Assembly: GCA_963693305.1 (NCBI GenBank)
Contig: OY855908.1
Coordinates: forward strand, 34,739,805 to 34,803,804
Length of the DNA stretch: 64,000 nucleotides
DNA from: Meandrina meandrites
Taxonomy: Eukaryota > Cnidaria > Anthozoa > Scleractinia > Meandrinidae
Direction of reading: 5' to 3'
Part shown: positions 35,001 to 46,455 of the stretch, in pieces
Position numbering within the stretch: the stretch's first letter is position 1
Layout: the number at the start of each line of letters is the position of its first letter
Notes under the pieces: generated by a model
Database searches by the model: none
What the model was told of the DNA's origin: nothing
The model's input: only the letters and a program-made list of their open reading frames with translations
Made by a program: the position numbers and the translations under genes

Positions 35001-38000
35001 GGACCTCTCGGGAAACAAAGGCTCACTTCAGCCAAGTCAAAAGGTCACTTCTGTTGGTTGTGATTGGTAGCTTTCGTTCCATTTTGTTTGTTTCTGTGTT
35101 TCAAGGTTTGTTGGCTGTCGCCATAATTTTGATTGACAGCAGCGAAAAACCCTATCTGCAGTTGGGTTTTGAACTTTAGGGTTTGCATGTTATTGAAAAC
35201 CGCAATAACAGTCACTTAATTATTTTCATCTTGAAAATGAATTGTGTAACACACATGGGATTGAACAGAATAGCAGTAGCTGTTGTTCTGTATCTAGAGA
35301 GACATTGAGATACCTTACTTTGTGTTGTGCTGTAGCATGGATAATGGCTGACAAAATGGGATTCGTAACGTTTTTGTCCATCATAAGAGAACTAAGTTAT
35401 AACTTCCAATTGTGGTTCTAAGAATTTTCTTATAATTAAGAGAGAATGCACGCTGCTAAGGAATGGCGTAACTGCTTTTTTTTTGTATAATACCAGTTGC
35501 TAGAAAGCCACATGTCATGTGAGAGTGGAAGACGGTTGCAGCCCCTACACCCTTCCCCTAGATCTGCCCCTAATATTTTAGGTCAATTTACTGAATAACA
35601 TTACTTTGAAATTGTTACCTGCAAAAATATCAACCCTATAATGTTTGAACACAGAAAAGCACCACAAAAACAAAAACAATTCAGAGTTACGTTCAGTTAG
35701 TCAGCATGTCAGTCAGCCAATTAACCAGCCAGTCAGTCAGTCAGTCAGTCAGTCAGTCAGTCAGTCAGTCAGTGAGCCTGTCTGTCTGTCTGTCTGTCAG
35801 TCATCAGTCAGTCAGTCTGTCTGTCAGACAGTCAGCCTTCAGTCCATAACATTTATTCACTTGATCATTCGCCTAATCATTTGTTTTCATCCCTTTATTT
35901 TAATCATATATAGTCGCACAGACAAGGAAATCTTTGATGAGTTCATGAAAGATGCCATGGAGTGGAAGAAAAAATCTCTACAGAAGGCAAATAAAAACAG
36001 TGAGGACGGCTCTGAGAACAACTCAAAGAAGTCCTCTGAGCATAAGGTTCCAGTGTCAGACACTTCAGCTGAAGAAAAGAAAAATGACAAATCACAATTT
36101 GGAGCCAACCACAAACTTAAAGTTGCTCAGAAAGCAGCCTCCTGTAGCGACAACAGCAATGCAGGACCAAAGGCGCTCAATAGAAAAGCTTCATCTCCAA
36201 CTCCATCTGCTAAGTGGAGTTCTGTTCCTCCTGTGCCACGCCCATCTCGGCCCTCTCCACCAACTCAACAGGCAACAGATGCTTCTAAAAACAATAAGCT
36301 AAAATGTGACATCAAAGAAGTTAAAAGCGAGAAAAATTGTTTGTCTCCAGAAGCGTTACCGCCGTCCAGTGAAAGACCATCAGAGTGTGTGCTTCGTCAG
36401 GAGCCTGGTAACCAGGGTGAGGTTAAGTCGAAATCGAGCCGAAGAAAGCGCAATTGGCGAAAGAAGAAGGTTTCTAAGTGTCCCAAATGGCTAAATCCTT
36501 TCGGTACAAAATTTAATGACGATTGCGATTCCTTGTCATCTGAATCCGAGTCTCATCCTTGCAAGAAAACGCCTGAGAAAGTTTCTGAAGTGATTGACGG
36601 ACCAGGCACATGCAAGAATCTTGATCAAGGTGATGGCAAAGAGAAGGACACCAAGAACGGCGACGCCATTGTCACAAAGAATGTCAAGGAGTCATCAAAA
36701 AATAAGGAGGGAAGTAAGAGTCACTGTAGCTTGCCTGACGAGCTCGTCCTAATGAGGGCAAAGCCACATGTTGCTGCAAGTTTTGAAGAATTAGAGGAAG
36801 ATAGGGGCGTGGAATCGAATGGTTACCGGACCAGCCCAGAACTGGGAACTTCTCCTTCTGATGTTTCCACCTGTGACGAGTCCCGGCCTATCCCAGCTGT
36901 GGAGCCTTCCTCCTCTGACAATAAGGTGGGTACTGTTAGTGCTGCACATCCGGAGGCGCTAGCATTAAGTTAAAAGGGCTTGTAAAACTTCCTGTCCGGA
37001 AGTCCGGGAAAAGTCTTTTTCTGTCGTGTTATAAATTATGCATGCTTACTTGCCCGACAAGGCAAGCCGCATGTGGACTAAATTATGATTTAAAAACAAC
37101 AATTTTACTGCCCTGAGCACTGAACAAAATTTTTAATTTTTTAGTCCGAAGCTGGAAGTGCTATAAGAGGGCTGGAGAGATCCAGAAGTCAGTCCCTAGC
37201 AGTTCAAAACAGCCATGATATTTATTACTTTTAATTCTACTATTTCGTTTATTCATACACAAATTTTTCTCTTCGTATCTTCATGCAGCTTGTTTGTGGC
37301 ATATGATCCAAACTATTTCTGAAAACTCTTTACATTTCAGGCCCCTTCAGTTGCCAGCCAGCTTTGTCCAGAACTATCCTTGTACATCAAGGAACAAATT
37401 TATCTTATCGAAGAGGAAACAGCTTGTGTAGAGAAAGTGAGCGCCAAGTTGGAAAGCGAGATGCAACTAGCAATGAAAACAAAAGGTCAGCATTTTACAG
37501 ACAAATGTCAATAGTGCCATAACATGTACATATCATTGTAAGACGTTGAAATCTATTAGAATGGCAAGGTTATAATCGTTTTATTTTTAAAACATGAACA
37601 AGGAAATCTGAGACATGTGCAAGGAGAATAATCGCTGTGAATTCTTTGCGTGTTTCAGGATCTTTTCATTTATCCTGGGCTTGGTCCTTTGCCTTGTTCA
37701 GTTTTGAAGTTGACAATGCAATGGGAACGTTTAATTCGGGGGACATGTAGTGGACTAACATTCATTCGATGGGGTGGGTGGTGGTGGTGGGGGGAACGCT
37801 CCCACTTGGGCCATGCTGCAGAAATCGAATTAAGCTCCGGCGATTGCGAGCGACTTGACTTGTGAGACTTGTCGTTGGTTTTTATCGTCCATGATAAAAC
37901 TTTGGAGAAAACGCTGTCCTATCATAACAAAGTTTATGAATTTGTTTTCAGATTGCGAGGAAGAACTCGAGGGTTTAACCCAAGACTGGCTCACCATCAA

Positions 38001-38534
38001 TAAGTGCAGGGGTGAACTTATCAGAAGGAAGCAAGATCTTGAAATTCTGTAAGTATAAATAAGCTCCTTCTTTTAGCTCTTGTTATTTGATTTTGCACAT
38101 TTGCATTTAATTCGTGCACAAGATTAATGCATAATAGTAAAACAGGCAATCTTCAATTTATATCGCTACAAAATTTCATTTGAAACTTAACGGTCCGAAT
38201 ATTGTGACGTTATCAAAATATTTTCATTTATTTTTTGTTTTTCTAGTGATAAGCAAAACGACCTTGACGAATGTTTGAACATTATCCGAAACGAACTGAA
38301 GTTGCTTCTCGAGGTTGAAGGTAAGATATGTTTAACGATATTTTATATTGAATGCTATGTTCGTCTTTTTTTGAAGGGCTTTGTGTATGATATGGTTAGT
38401 GATGTTTTGTGGGTTTTGTGATTGTCTTGCCAGGTTGGCGCAAAACTGACGTGCACAAAGCTAATGAACTGAGACTACTCAATATCATCCTGTCATTAAG
38501 AAACGGGAGAGATTCAATTGCTCAACTGGATTAA
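32039..38534 (+). CDS. EHBP1-like protein: NT-C2 domain, NPF motif, bMERB domain, no CH domain
   Basis: Exons: 32039-32145, 32756-32816, 32925-33020, 33835-33894, 34409-34590, 35914-36925, 37341-37485, 37952-38048, 38247-38320 and 38434-38534. They total 1,935 nt, exactly 645 codons. Residues ~10-160 match the N-terminal C2 (NT-C2) domain of EHBP1/EEIG proteins. The 1-kb exon encodes a Ser/Lys/Glu-rich disordered linker with a proline-rich stretch and one NPF motif (residues 363-365, bases 36494-36502), the ligand type of EH domains. Residues ~510-640 form the helical bMERB (DUF3585) domain, known in the MICAL/EHBP1 family to bind Rab8-family GTPases. EHBP1 proteins link Rab membranes, EHD proteins and actin; the actin-binding CH domain is absent here. 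A short spliced 3'UTR intron (donor 38543, acceptor near 38952) is likely. The start ATG lies in AACATGG with nothing plausible upstream. Confidence 0.88.
34681..34748. repeat. 68-nt hairpin, perfect 21-bp stem, in an EHBP1-like intron
   Basis: GCAGCAGTTTATTGTTTGGT at 34681 is exactly complementary to 34728-34748. The 26-nt loop itself pairs through GAGACA/TGTCTC. It lies ~90 bp after the donor of the exon ending at 34590. Confidence 0.75.
34878..35209. mobile_element. ~330-bp TIR element in an EHBP1-like intron
   Basis: TTATTGCGGTTTTCAATAAC at ~34882 is inverted as GTTATTGAAAACCGCAATAA ending 35208. It contains TTTAGG x3 at ~34957-34975. It lies inside the second copy of a local duplication. 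Confidence 0.6.
35695..35835. repeat. (CAGT)n/(CTGT)n microsatellite
   Basis: Imperfect tetranucleotide tract in the EHBP1-like intron just before the large exon at 35914. It reads as QSVSQSVSQ in frame with that exon, but the acceptor at 35913 places it in the intron. Confidence 0.85.
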
Positions 38535-38952
38535 AACTGTAAGGTGAGCGCTCATTGATTTCAATTTGCACACAGCATTATGAAATATTTTAATTTCTCC
38601 ACTTTTCTGCGATATAAATTCGTCCCAAGCATTTGCCTAAGACAAAATTCTGAGCAGACCTCTGATGGGAAATGGTTACCATGACCTGCCAAAGACTGCG
38701 GGACGTTTCATACGACAACAAAAGAAATTACTTGTTTATAACTTTTCAGGTTGAAAATAGTTTATATTTCCCTTACGGACTTCAGCGTCGATCACTGTGT
38801 AGTCTTATGATTATAAATTATATACTGAACACAAGAATAAATTGCTTTTGCTTTACTTATTAATTTATTTTCGCTCATGACGAGTTTGTGGAATCACTTC
38901 CGCCGCGCTGAACTCTTTTTTAACGTCTCGTGTTTTTTCTTTTCTTGTTTCA

Positions 38953-39260
38953 GATCCAGTTCTACAGTTGTTTGCTTTTATTCTGTCCGATTGAAGAAAA
39001 AAAATTTCTCTGTTGAAATATCAGTGGTTACATACTTTTGTAAATAATTATAATCCATATTTTCTCTAATGATCAATGTAAATAATGTTCAGTGATATTC
39101 TTTCAGAAGAATGTTTTCATGAAAAAGATTGTAAATAACTTTTCCACATATTCTTTCAGAGAATTTTTCTTATGTTTTACAACAAATTCCAAATTTGCCG
39201 AGTATTGTCTTTTAAAATTTCTGTAGTAAAAGCCGAATAATTAAGATACAACTAAATTAC
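38953..39260 (+). other. Likely 3'UTR exon of the EHBP1-like gene
   Basis: The stop codon at 38532-38534 is followed eight bases later by a donor (CTGTAAG|GTGAGC). A strong acceptor, TTCTTGTTTCAG, ends at 38952. The AT-rich sequence after it has no ORF and fits a 3'UTR. The polyadenylation site is uncertain; AT-rich candidates follow. Confidence 0.4.
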
Positions 39261-39590
39261 CCGATAGCAAATTGTTCTTATTTTTCATCGCTTATTTTTT
39301 CTCAAAACTTTTGGCAATTGCAATATATAAGTGATGCAAAATATATAAAAGTAATACAAAATTCAGTATATATTTTCTCTAATGTTCAATGTAAATAATG
39401 TTTAGTGATATTCTTTCAGGAGAATTTTTTTAATGAAAAAGAAAAGATTGTAAATAACTTTTCTATATATTCTTTCAGAGAAATTCTTTTATGCGGTTTT
39501 TCTTACAACAAACTCCAAATTTGCCGAGTTTCGTCTTTTTTATGAAAACTCTGCATTAGTAAAAGTCGACATAATAAGATACAACTTAAC
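39056..39590 (+). repeat. Direct duplication, ~310-bp period
   Basis: 39056-39262 and 39366-39590 share TATTTTCTCTAATG, CAATGTAAATAATGTT, ATATTCTTTCAGAGA and CCAAATTTGCCGAGT. It is AT-rich sequence downstream of the EHBP1-like gene. Confidence 0.7.
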
Positions 39591-40062
39591 AAACTCAATA
39601 GTAAATGGTTTTTATTTTCCGTCACTTATTTTTCTCAAAACTGTTGGTAAAACTCGTATTCTGCTGAATAGTACTTGTAATGTATGAAAAAAAAAACCAA
39701 GAACATTGTAATGGGATTATGTCACTAGTTTGGATGAGGTAGATATAGTGGGATGGACATGACGTCATACTGCACGTGTTCCAACTGCTGACTACGTTTT
39801 CATCCAATCAGATGCGCGGATATAGGATCACTCTTGAACGAGAGTAACGCAAGCGTTCATGCAACCACTGCGCGTGACTCGATGCGTTTCTTTCGTTGCT
39901 ATGCAGATTTCGCTCCTTTCTTTTTCGTTTTGTCTGTTTCTTTTTTTTGATTTTAGGGTCATGTTATAGGTTTTTCGCAATTACATTAATCACGTTTTAC
40001 TCCAAAATTTTAAAACATGCGTAAAATGAAAAAACCTTTTTGTATTTTTTACACACTTAGGT

Positions 40063-40490
40063 ACGGAAAGATCAAGTTTACCTTGATCTTTCCGTATTAT
40101 CTGTGCTTTTGCATTTGGCTAAATTCAACTAAATAAAGATAAAAAACATAAAAAGCCAAAAAAAAAAAAAATAGAAAGAGTTAGCATTTTGTATTTTTTT
40201 TTTACACAGAAAATATGAAAAGATCAAGTTTATCTTGATCTTTTTGTCTTATCTGTGCTTTTGCATTTTGCAGAAAAGTGAAATTAAAAAAAGAGAAATT
40301 TTTTCACACATAGTATGAAAAGATCAAGTTTACCTTGATCTTTTCATATTATGTGTACTTTTGCATTTTGCAAAAAAAAAAAACTAGTCGAAAAATAAAT
40401 AAAAAAAAATGAATAAAAAAAACAGAAAAAAGGCTATTCGCATTTTTTACACACAGTAGGAAAAGACCAAGTTTACCTTGGTCTTTTCAT
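40063..40490. repeat. Cluster of four conserved hairpins
   Basis: Stems lie at 40063-40095, 40217-40245, 40315-40347 and 40459-40490, each an AAGATCAAG-type arm, a five-base loop (TTTAC or TTTAT) and its complement. They are flanked by CACA and TGTGTACTTTTGCA-like sequence with A-tracts between. Spacing is ~150, ~98 and ~144 bp. Copies 1 and 3 are perfectly paired over 14 bp; copy 2 has wobble-type changes; copy 4 has one mismatch. It lies downstream of the EHBP1-like gene. Confidence 0.8.
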
Positions 40491-41391
40491 ATTATGTGTA
40501 CTTTTGCAATTTGCAAAAAAAAAAAAATAAAACAAATAGATAATAAAAGATAGAAAAGCATTGTGTCCTTTTGCAATTTCATTTTTCACCAGTTTTAGTT
40601 CGCCTTTTGTTCTTCTGCATTCTGCTAGGTTTTTGCATTTATCGCTTATTTTTTTTAATTTGCATAGCAAAAGGCAAACAGAGACAGTCATGCAAAGTGG
40701 TTGCCTCTGAACGCATGCGTCACTTTTGTTTACGAGTGAATCAATATCAGCGTTGATGATTGGACGAATTCAATGACAGATAGGTTGGGACGCAGACACG
40801 ATGACGTTATTGCACATCTTACAACACGATCTCACAGGACATGTGACGTAATTCTACTTTATGAAAAAGCTTATTTCAGTTGCCATACAGCAAAAAAAAA
40901 AAATCTATAGTTAGAGAATCTTTCCTTTTACAGAAATTGTAAATAAAATTATATTATTGTATTGTATGTTAAGGTGATTTTTGTATGTGATGTTACCTTA
41001 AAAGACCCGTTATCTCCCCCCCACCCCCTACCCTGTCTGGGAGGTCTCGTTTAATGCGGCTTGGAACCTGAGCGGGTCAAGTAAAAAGTTGTTGTCAGTG
41101 GATGATGTTATACCACTAGTCTGTTTTTCTCTCGAAATTTGGAAAGGGAATGCTGCAAATTAGGGTTTAAGACGCGTGAAGTGGGAGACAAGAGCCCCTC
41201 CCGTCCATGCCGCCTGGTGGTTCGCCCAGTTCCCGATATAAAACCGCTCCTCCGACCCTTCGAGAAAAGACCGACTACAAGTAGTCTATTATACCGAAAA
41301 TGACAAATGAAAGCAAGGGACCGCGGACGAAAATGCTGCTGGTGTACGTAGGAGCTACTGACAGCTCTGATCAGCCAAAAATAAAATACAA

Positions 41392-41722
41392 AGACAATAA
41401 ACTGCAAGGCTGACACTACGTAGAAATGAAAAGCCTTAACGGGACAACGACATGATAGAGTCCAAACTGAAAGTCAAAAATGCAAACTCTGGACAGCTGT
41501 TTCGACCTGATTGGGTCGTCATTACCAGCGAGCACTTTATAGACAACTGTCTTCACGCTAGTTGTTCTATTCTGTGTGGCATACACTCTGCTGACGAGAC
41601 CCAATCAGGTCGAAACAGCTGTCCAGAGTTTGCATTTTTGACTTTCAGTTTGGACTCTATCATGTCGTTGTCCCATTAAGGCTTTTCATTTCTACGTAGT
41701 GTCAGCCTTGCAGTTTATTGTC
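41392..41722. repeat. Long palindrome, ~125-bp arms
   Basis: Arms 41392-41517 and 41598-41722 are nearly perfect reverse complements around an ~80-nt spacer. They include GACCTGATTGGGTC and its complement. Outside, TTATACCACT occurs on both sides (41109 and 41730) in direct orientation. Confidence 0.8.
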
Positions 41723-42225
41723 TTTCTATTATACCACTGGTCCGTTGAAGCCGATTGGTCAGTTTTGCAGTGATGCTACATTAATTGGTCAGTTTCGATC
41801 CGTCTTTTGTCAGTCAAATTAAGTCGTTGTGTTTGTGGTCCGTTCGTTGGTTTTCTTTAGGTCGTGAAGCGTTGGTTTGTAAGGTGCAATCTGTTGTTCT
41901 AAGTTTGTGTGCCAGCTTGCTTGAGTCAAAAAACTACTACAGAATTCTTGTAATGTTCAACATTTTTAATATATTAAGCTTTCAAATACATATGAAGTAT
42001 TTCATGCTAAAGCGCATTGCTGTCACATCTCAATTCAATTGCTTTTTATCTTTGTTTTATATTAATTATAATTATCTGCAAATTGCGTATTGTTTTGGTA
42101 CTTAAATACGTTCAAAACATCTGCAAATGAAAATATAGTACAAAGATTTGGGTATAATACAAATTGAATTTTTTTGTCATTTCTTCTTAAAATACGCCAG
42201 TGTACTGACACTTTTTTTATGTACA

Positions 42226-42447
42226 GAAAGATTATTTTGCACCATGATTCAGGTTGAAAACAAAAGAAAAACGATACATTTGGGTAACATCAGGAAGGGA
42301 GCAAAAATACAGATTCTGTCTCGATTTTCTCCGCAGATATGTCAACAGCCAAGGCAAGACTTTGATCGAGAGCAGGATGTACATTTAACTAGAAACATTT
42401 CGGTTGAAGATCTACTGCGCGAGAGAAATTCTGAAAGCATTGCATAA
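42226..42447 (+). CDS. Possible small plus-strand exon, unrecognised
   Basis: A reading frame follows a pyrimidine-rich tract and AG at ~42225 and runs to TAA at 42447. An internal ATG at 42244 opens MIQVENKRKTIHLGN; the C-terminal part, ending ISVEDLLRERNSESIA, is charged and protein-like. About 690 bp downstream, a strong acceptor (TTGTTCTTTCAG, ending 43131) is followed by EDVAELEDN and a stop. The two could belong to one plus-strand gene overlapping the proposed last exon of TTLL4, or both could be chance. No family is recognised. Confidence 0.2.
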   Translation, partial: ERLFCTMIQVENKRKTIHLGNIRKGAKIQILSRFSPQICQQPRQDFDREQDVHLTRNISVEDLLRERNSESIA

Positions 42448-42869
42448 ATTTACATTCAAACCTCACACCAAAAGAAGATTCATCGAAACGTCTCTCAAAT
42501 GTTTGCCAACTTTCTATTTCGCGAATTTCGCGAAAAACAAATATATTACAATACAATAACATACACTACTTATAAATGAACTGTGCCACGAATTTTAGCA
42601 AAATTTAGACACGAGAAATTGAGTGAAATGAAAAAATAAGCGCTTAAACAGCGAAGGAACATTTCACTTGCATAGCAAATACAGTACAGATGGAAAACAT
42701 TGAAGATTAAAACAGATGCGATGAGTTTTTGAATAACTGTTACGCTGAACAGCTTTTAACTTTTAAATACAACGTCCGGGAGACACAAGTTTGTTTGAGG
42801 CTGTGGTTTTGTCATTCTTCGCTCACATTAAGTTTCATAGCGAGTAAATTCAGCATTGAGACAGCCCCT

Positions 42870-43073
42870 TTAAGCGTATCTATCCGCGCTTAAATTAAGT
42901 CTATTGAGGTGAATCAAAAGCTCGTGAAGGAACCGTTTCTGGTGACAAGTCTCTATCGTGCAATTGGTATGTCTGTTCTCGACACCTTCAGCTTCCTCAC
43001 TCCCCACTGGCTGCTGATTAAGTCGAGGGAGGGGTGGGATGGTAGTCGTTGCCATAGCAAGCGGTTCCATATC
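42870..43073 (-). CDS. Proposed terminal exon of the TTLL4-like gene
   Basis: After the exon at 48120-48183, which ends in phase 0, the first minus-strand reading frame that fits opens at an AG acceptor ending at 43074. It runs 67 codons to a TAA at 42870-42872. It starts DMEPLAMATTTIPPLPRLNQ and ends HELLIHLNRLNLSADRYA, a protein-like, helix-capable composition. Joining it gives about 700 residues for the visible part of the gene. The intron would be ~5 kb and repeat-rich. I do not recognise a domain. A competing plus-strand splice acceptor with a short ORF lies at ~43132. The call rests only on phase and composition. Confidence 0.42.
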   Translation of the reverse strand, partial: DMEPLAMATTTIPPLPRLNQQPVGSEEAEGVENRHTNCTIETCHQKRFLHELLIHLNRLNLSADRYA

Positions 43074-44452
43074 CTGCACTAGTCATATGTTCGATTTCAT
43101 TCTTGTTCTCAACATCTGTTTTGTTCTTTCAGAGGATGTCGCCGAGCTTGAGGACAACTGAAATAAAAATAATCACAACTATTACATTCAAATGAAGGCT
43201 ATTGAGTAATACATGCGATACTGTTTCATGCTGTGTTAAGTGTTTTTAACTGTTTAGTTAAGATTGTCAACAAAAGGATAGCGTGTGAGCATTGGAAAGA
43301 AGGCTCTCGGGCAGTCCTGTACCGTATACACATATGTATTGTTTGTGCCGTGTGTAGATGAAACTCATTATTCCATACGCCAACAAAGGTAGTTATCACT
43401 TTTAGGTCTGTGGACCAAACCCTAGCGTGTGACCATTCATATGAAAGCTATCAAGACGTACCTACATGGGCTTCTACATGTGGTACCGCTTGTTTAGTAT
43501 TTCCTATTTTAAACTTGGGTACTCTTGGGCGAGAAAGAGCCAGAGCGAAAAACGATTTTTCTCAATTATATTTTAATTGTTTAAGCGAGGGCCACGGGTT
43601 TGTCAGTCAGCGACTGTAAAGTGTTTTAACCCTCATTAAATAAAGTTACTTACTTACTTATTTATTGTAACTGGCAATGGCTGATGTAAAAAACCTCGCC
43701 TTTTTTACTTGGATTTTATGTGCTGTTAGCTTTGGTGGGAAGAGGGGAGGAGTTTATCTGCCTTTGTAAGTTGGAGAAGATCGTGATAAAGGGACTCATA
43801 ACCCCATTCATACCAAAGCTTAAACACGTTTAAAGGCTGTTTAGTAAACACGGTTTAAATTTGTTTATAGAAATTGCTAACTGAGGTTTGTTGATTTCAA
43901 ATTTAGCACAATGAAAGCACAAGTTGGCGCTTACTGGAACGCGGTGCACAATTTAGTATATCAGCATTCTGTTGCTGATTGTCATTTTGTTAGACCTGGT
44001 TTAACTAAACATGTTTTGTTGGTGTCAATGAGGTGTTAGTTGTGAAATGTTATCAAAATCGTTATAGATGAGTATCATTAACCGTGATTCGTACAGTGTC
44101 AGGGAAACAAAATTCAAGGAATTCTCAAGGGCACACGATTAATTTGGAGAGAAGAAAAATGATACGGCGTGCTGTTAGTACTAACAATTGATTGCTTTTA
44201 TCGCGTCCTGCTCTGTTATGGAAGGTAAATGCAGTGTGGACTGGAAATTAGAGTTCATTGCACAAGTCTTGTTAGGAGCGGTACTGTGATTGGCCATCTC
44301 GCGAGAACAATGGAAGATTTTTTTTAAATAAGAATTGCCTTCCTATTTGTCGCTAGTAAAACCTCTCCTACTGTCGTCATGCTCATTTCTGTGGTACGAA
44401 TACTTGCTGGTTTTTCCTACTCTGTTAGTGATAGTGAATGTATTGTTGTTAC

Positions 44453-44766
44453 CGAGCGTACCGATTGTACCGACTGTACCGATTGTACCGACTGTACCGA
44501 TTGTACCGACTGTACTGACTGTACCGATTGTACCGACTGTACCGACTGTACCGATTATACCGATTGTACCGATTGTACCGACTGTACCGATTGTACCGAC
44601 TGTACCGACTGTACCGATTGTACCGACTGTACCGATTGTACCGACTGTACCGACTGTACCGATTGTACCGACTGTACCGACTGTACCGACTGTACCGACT
44701 GTACCGACTGTACCGACTGTACCGACTGTACCGACTGTACCGACTGTACCGACTGTACCGAGCGTA
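44453..44766. repeat. 9-bp minisatellite, about 34 units
   Basis: Units are GTACCGACT or GTACCGATT. The left part mixes both variants; from ~44661 onward almost all are GTACCGACT. The array is bounded by ACCGAGCGTAC at both ends. The 9-bp unit has no stop in several frames, which creates long false ORFs on both strands. Confidence 0.9.
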
Positions 44767-46455
44767 CAGATCAAGGTATTCTTGTAATAGTTAGTGCATG
44801 GTAATGGAACGTTGAGTTTGTTCTCAGAGTCCATTAGGTTCTACACGGTTTCTCGTTTTTCAAATTTAGTGAAAAGATAGTCTGGAGCCAACCCATGTAG
44901 AAACCTGTAAAATAATGTGGTCCTTTGAATTTGCTGCTGGCGTGTTAGATTCGTCCATCCTAAATCACCGGAGTACGCGTCACAACCTCGTTCCCAGTAT
45001 CTCTCACTTTTAGGGAGGTGCTGTTAACGTTTTTTAATTACGCCAGAAACTCATAAGGAGTTGAAACGTGTAACGCGCGTTCACAGCGTTCGAATATTCA
45101 GTTTTGCCAAGTACCATATTTGGCAACACAAAGAGTTTGTACGTGAATGATTTACACATGTAACGACACACGCAACAAAATTTTCGGTTTTACGATAACT
45201 CGCTTGAATTTCGACCAAAACGCCATAAATTACTCACATAAACTAAAGAAATTCATTACAGTATCAAGTAAAGTTCTCCAGACCGACTGAATGACGACGA
45301 AACAGAAGAATTTAACCAATTTTAACTTTATTCAACCCAAATTGTTCAAAAACAAGATTACACCATTACGCGCGAGCTAGCGCGCGCTGTGAATTTAGTC
45401 CAGATATTGCAATTTTGATTGGTTTAATTTTTTCTCGTGATTCTCCGCATAAGCGCGCGCACACAACATTATGCGATTTCCTTCAGGTTAAGCTCGGCAG
45501 GGAAATAAATTTTGTTTTTCTTCTAAACGAGCACGGTGATCCCCATTTTTTAATGCATTAATTTAATTGACATACGGTTTGACTACAATATATCGCGATT
45601 TAAAGAAACTGCGATAAAGGTTGAGATAAAGTACCTAAAAAGATCTCATAGCATGGTAACAGTTTGAGTGCAGTTAACAAAACCTTATCGAAACGGTTTA
45701 GCACTCAAGCTGTTCCCGCGAGAGAAAAAAAGGATTTGAAGTTATCCGTAATTCAGTTTGGATGGACTTCTAATATTCATTTATTCGATATTTTGAAACG
45801 GGTAGTGATTTGCGTGGTTTCCTCTTCGACCTCTTCTTGGTTGCAGCTATACCCAGCCCTCCTCGCGATGCCCCGATCGATCAGGCAGATAAGCACATGT
45901 TGCACAATATTATAAAGAGTTAACGCAGAAATGCTGATTTTTGACCAAAACGATTTGAGGGTCAAGAGATAAACAGCACATATTCAAATTGGTCAAGCTA
46001 ATCGTTACTATTCGGAGTATTCGGCCATTATTCACTTTGTTGTCTCACACAGTCCGGCAACAACACGCGAGTTTCGTGTTCGTTCTCGTGCATTTTGAGA
46101 GTGCAGCGAATCGGCCAGCACTAACGTCTCCTCCATTAACAGCGCTATTAAAATGGGAAAGGTCAAATCTGTGATCTTACCTTCAATTTTGCCTTCAAAC
46201 TTTCCTCCAGAGAAATAAGCACGCTTGGTTGATGGAAATCTTCACCTTTCGCCGGCAGTCGCTCTAGGTTTCCCGCCAAAAATTAGGTCACGTTGGGTCA
46301 AGCGTGACCGAAAACAATGTTTCACTGACACATTTCGGAAGCCGTGTATACAGCATGTTTACATAGTATGTCAAGGCGAGGAGGTAAATAAATATACAGA
46401 ATATATTAACCTTTCCTTCCGTGGAAACAACGATCGCATCGCATGAAGAACAGGG

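Larger units (their letters stand above)
34574..35340 (+). repeat. Local duplication including a splice donor
   Basis: GGGCTTCCTCGGTAAGATTT (exon end 34590) recurs as GGGCTTCCTCTGTGGGATTT at ~34847. TAACACACATGGGATTGAAC occurs at 34651 and again at ~35250. The second copy has lost the GT donor and contains a TIR element (34878-35209). Confidence 0.65.

Noticed and set aside
35645..35912. N-terminal extension of the large EHBP1-like exon (QSVSQSVSQ)
   Set aside because: It is microsatellite sequence upstream of a good acceptor at 35913, and the phase matches the preceding exon only if splicing occurs there.
36926..36973. Extension of the large EHBP1-like exon to a stop at 36971-36973
   Set aside because: A donor at 36926 joins in frame to the bMERB-coding exons, giving a family-consistent protein.
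44335..44834. Long frames of VPTVPIVPT, CTDCTDCTD, YRLYRL and GTVGTIGTV type
   Set aside because: All arise from one 9-bp minisatellite, which lacks stops in several frames on both strands; no start context or splice support.
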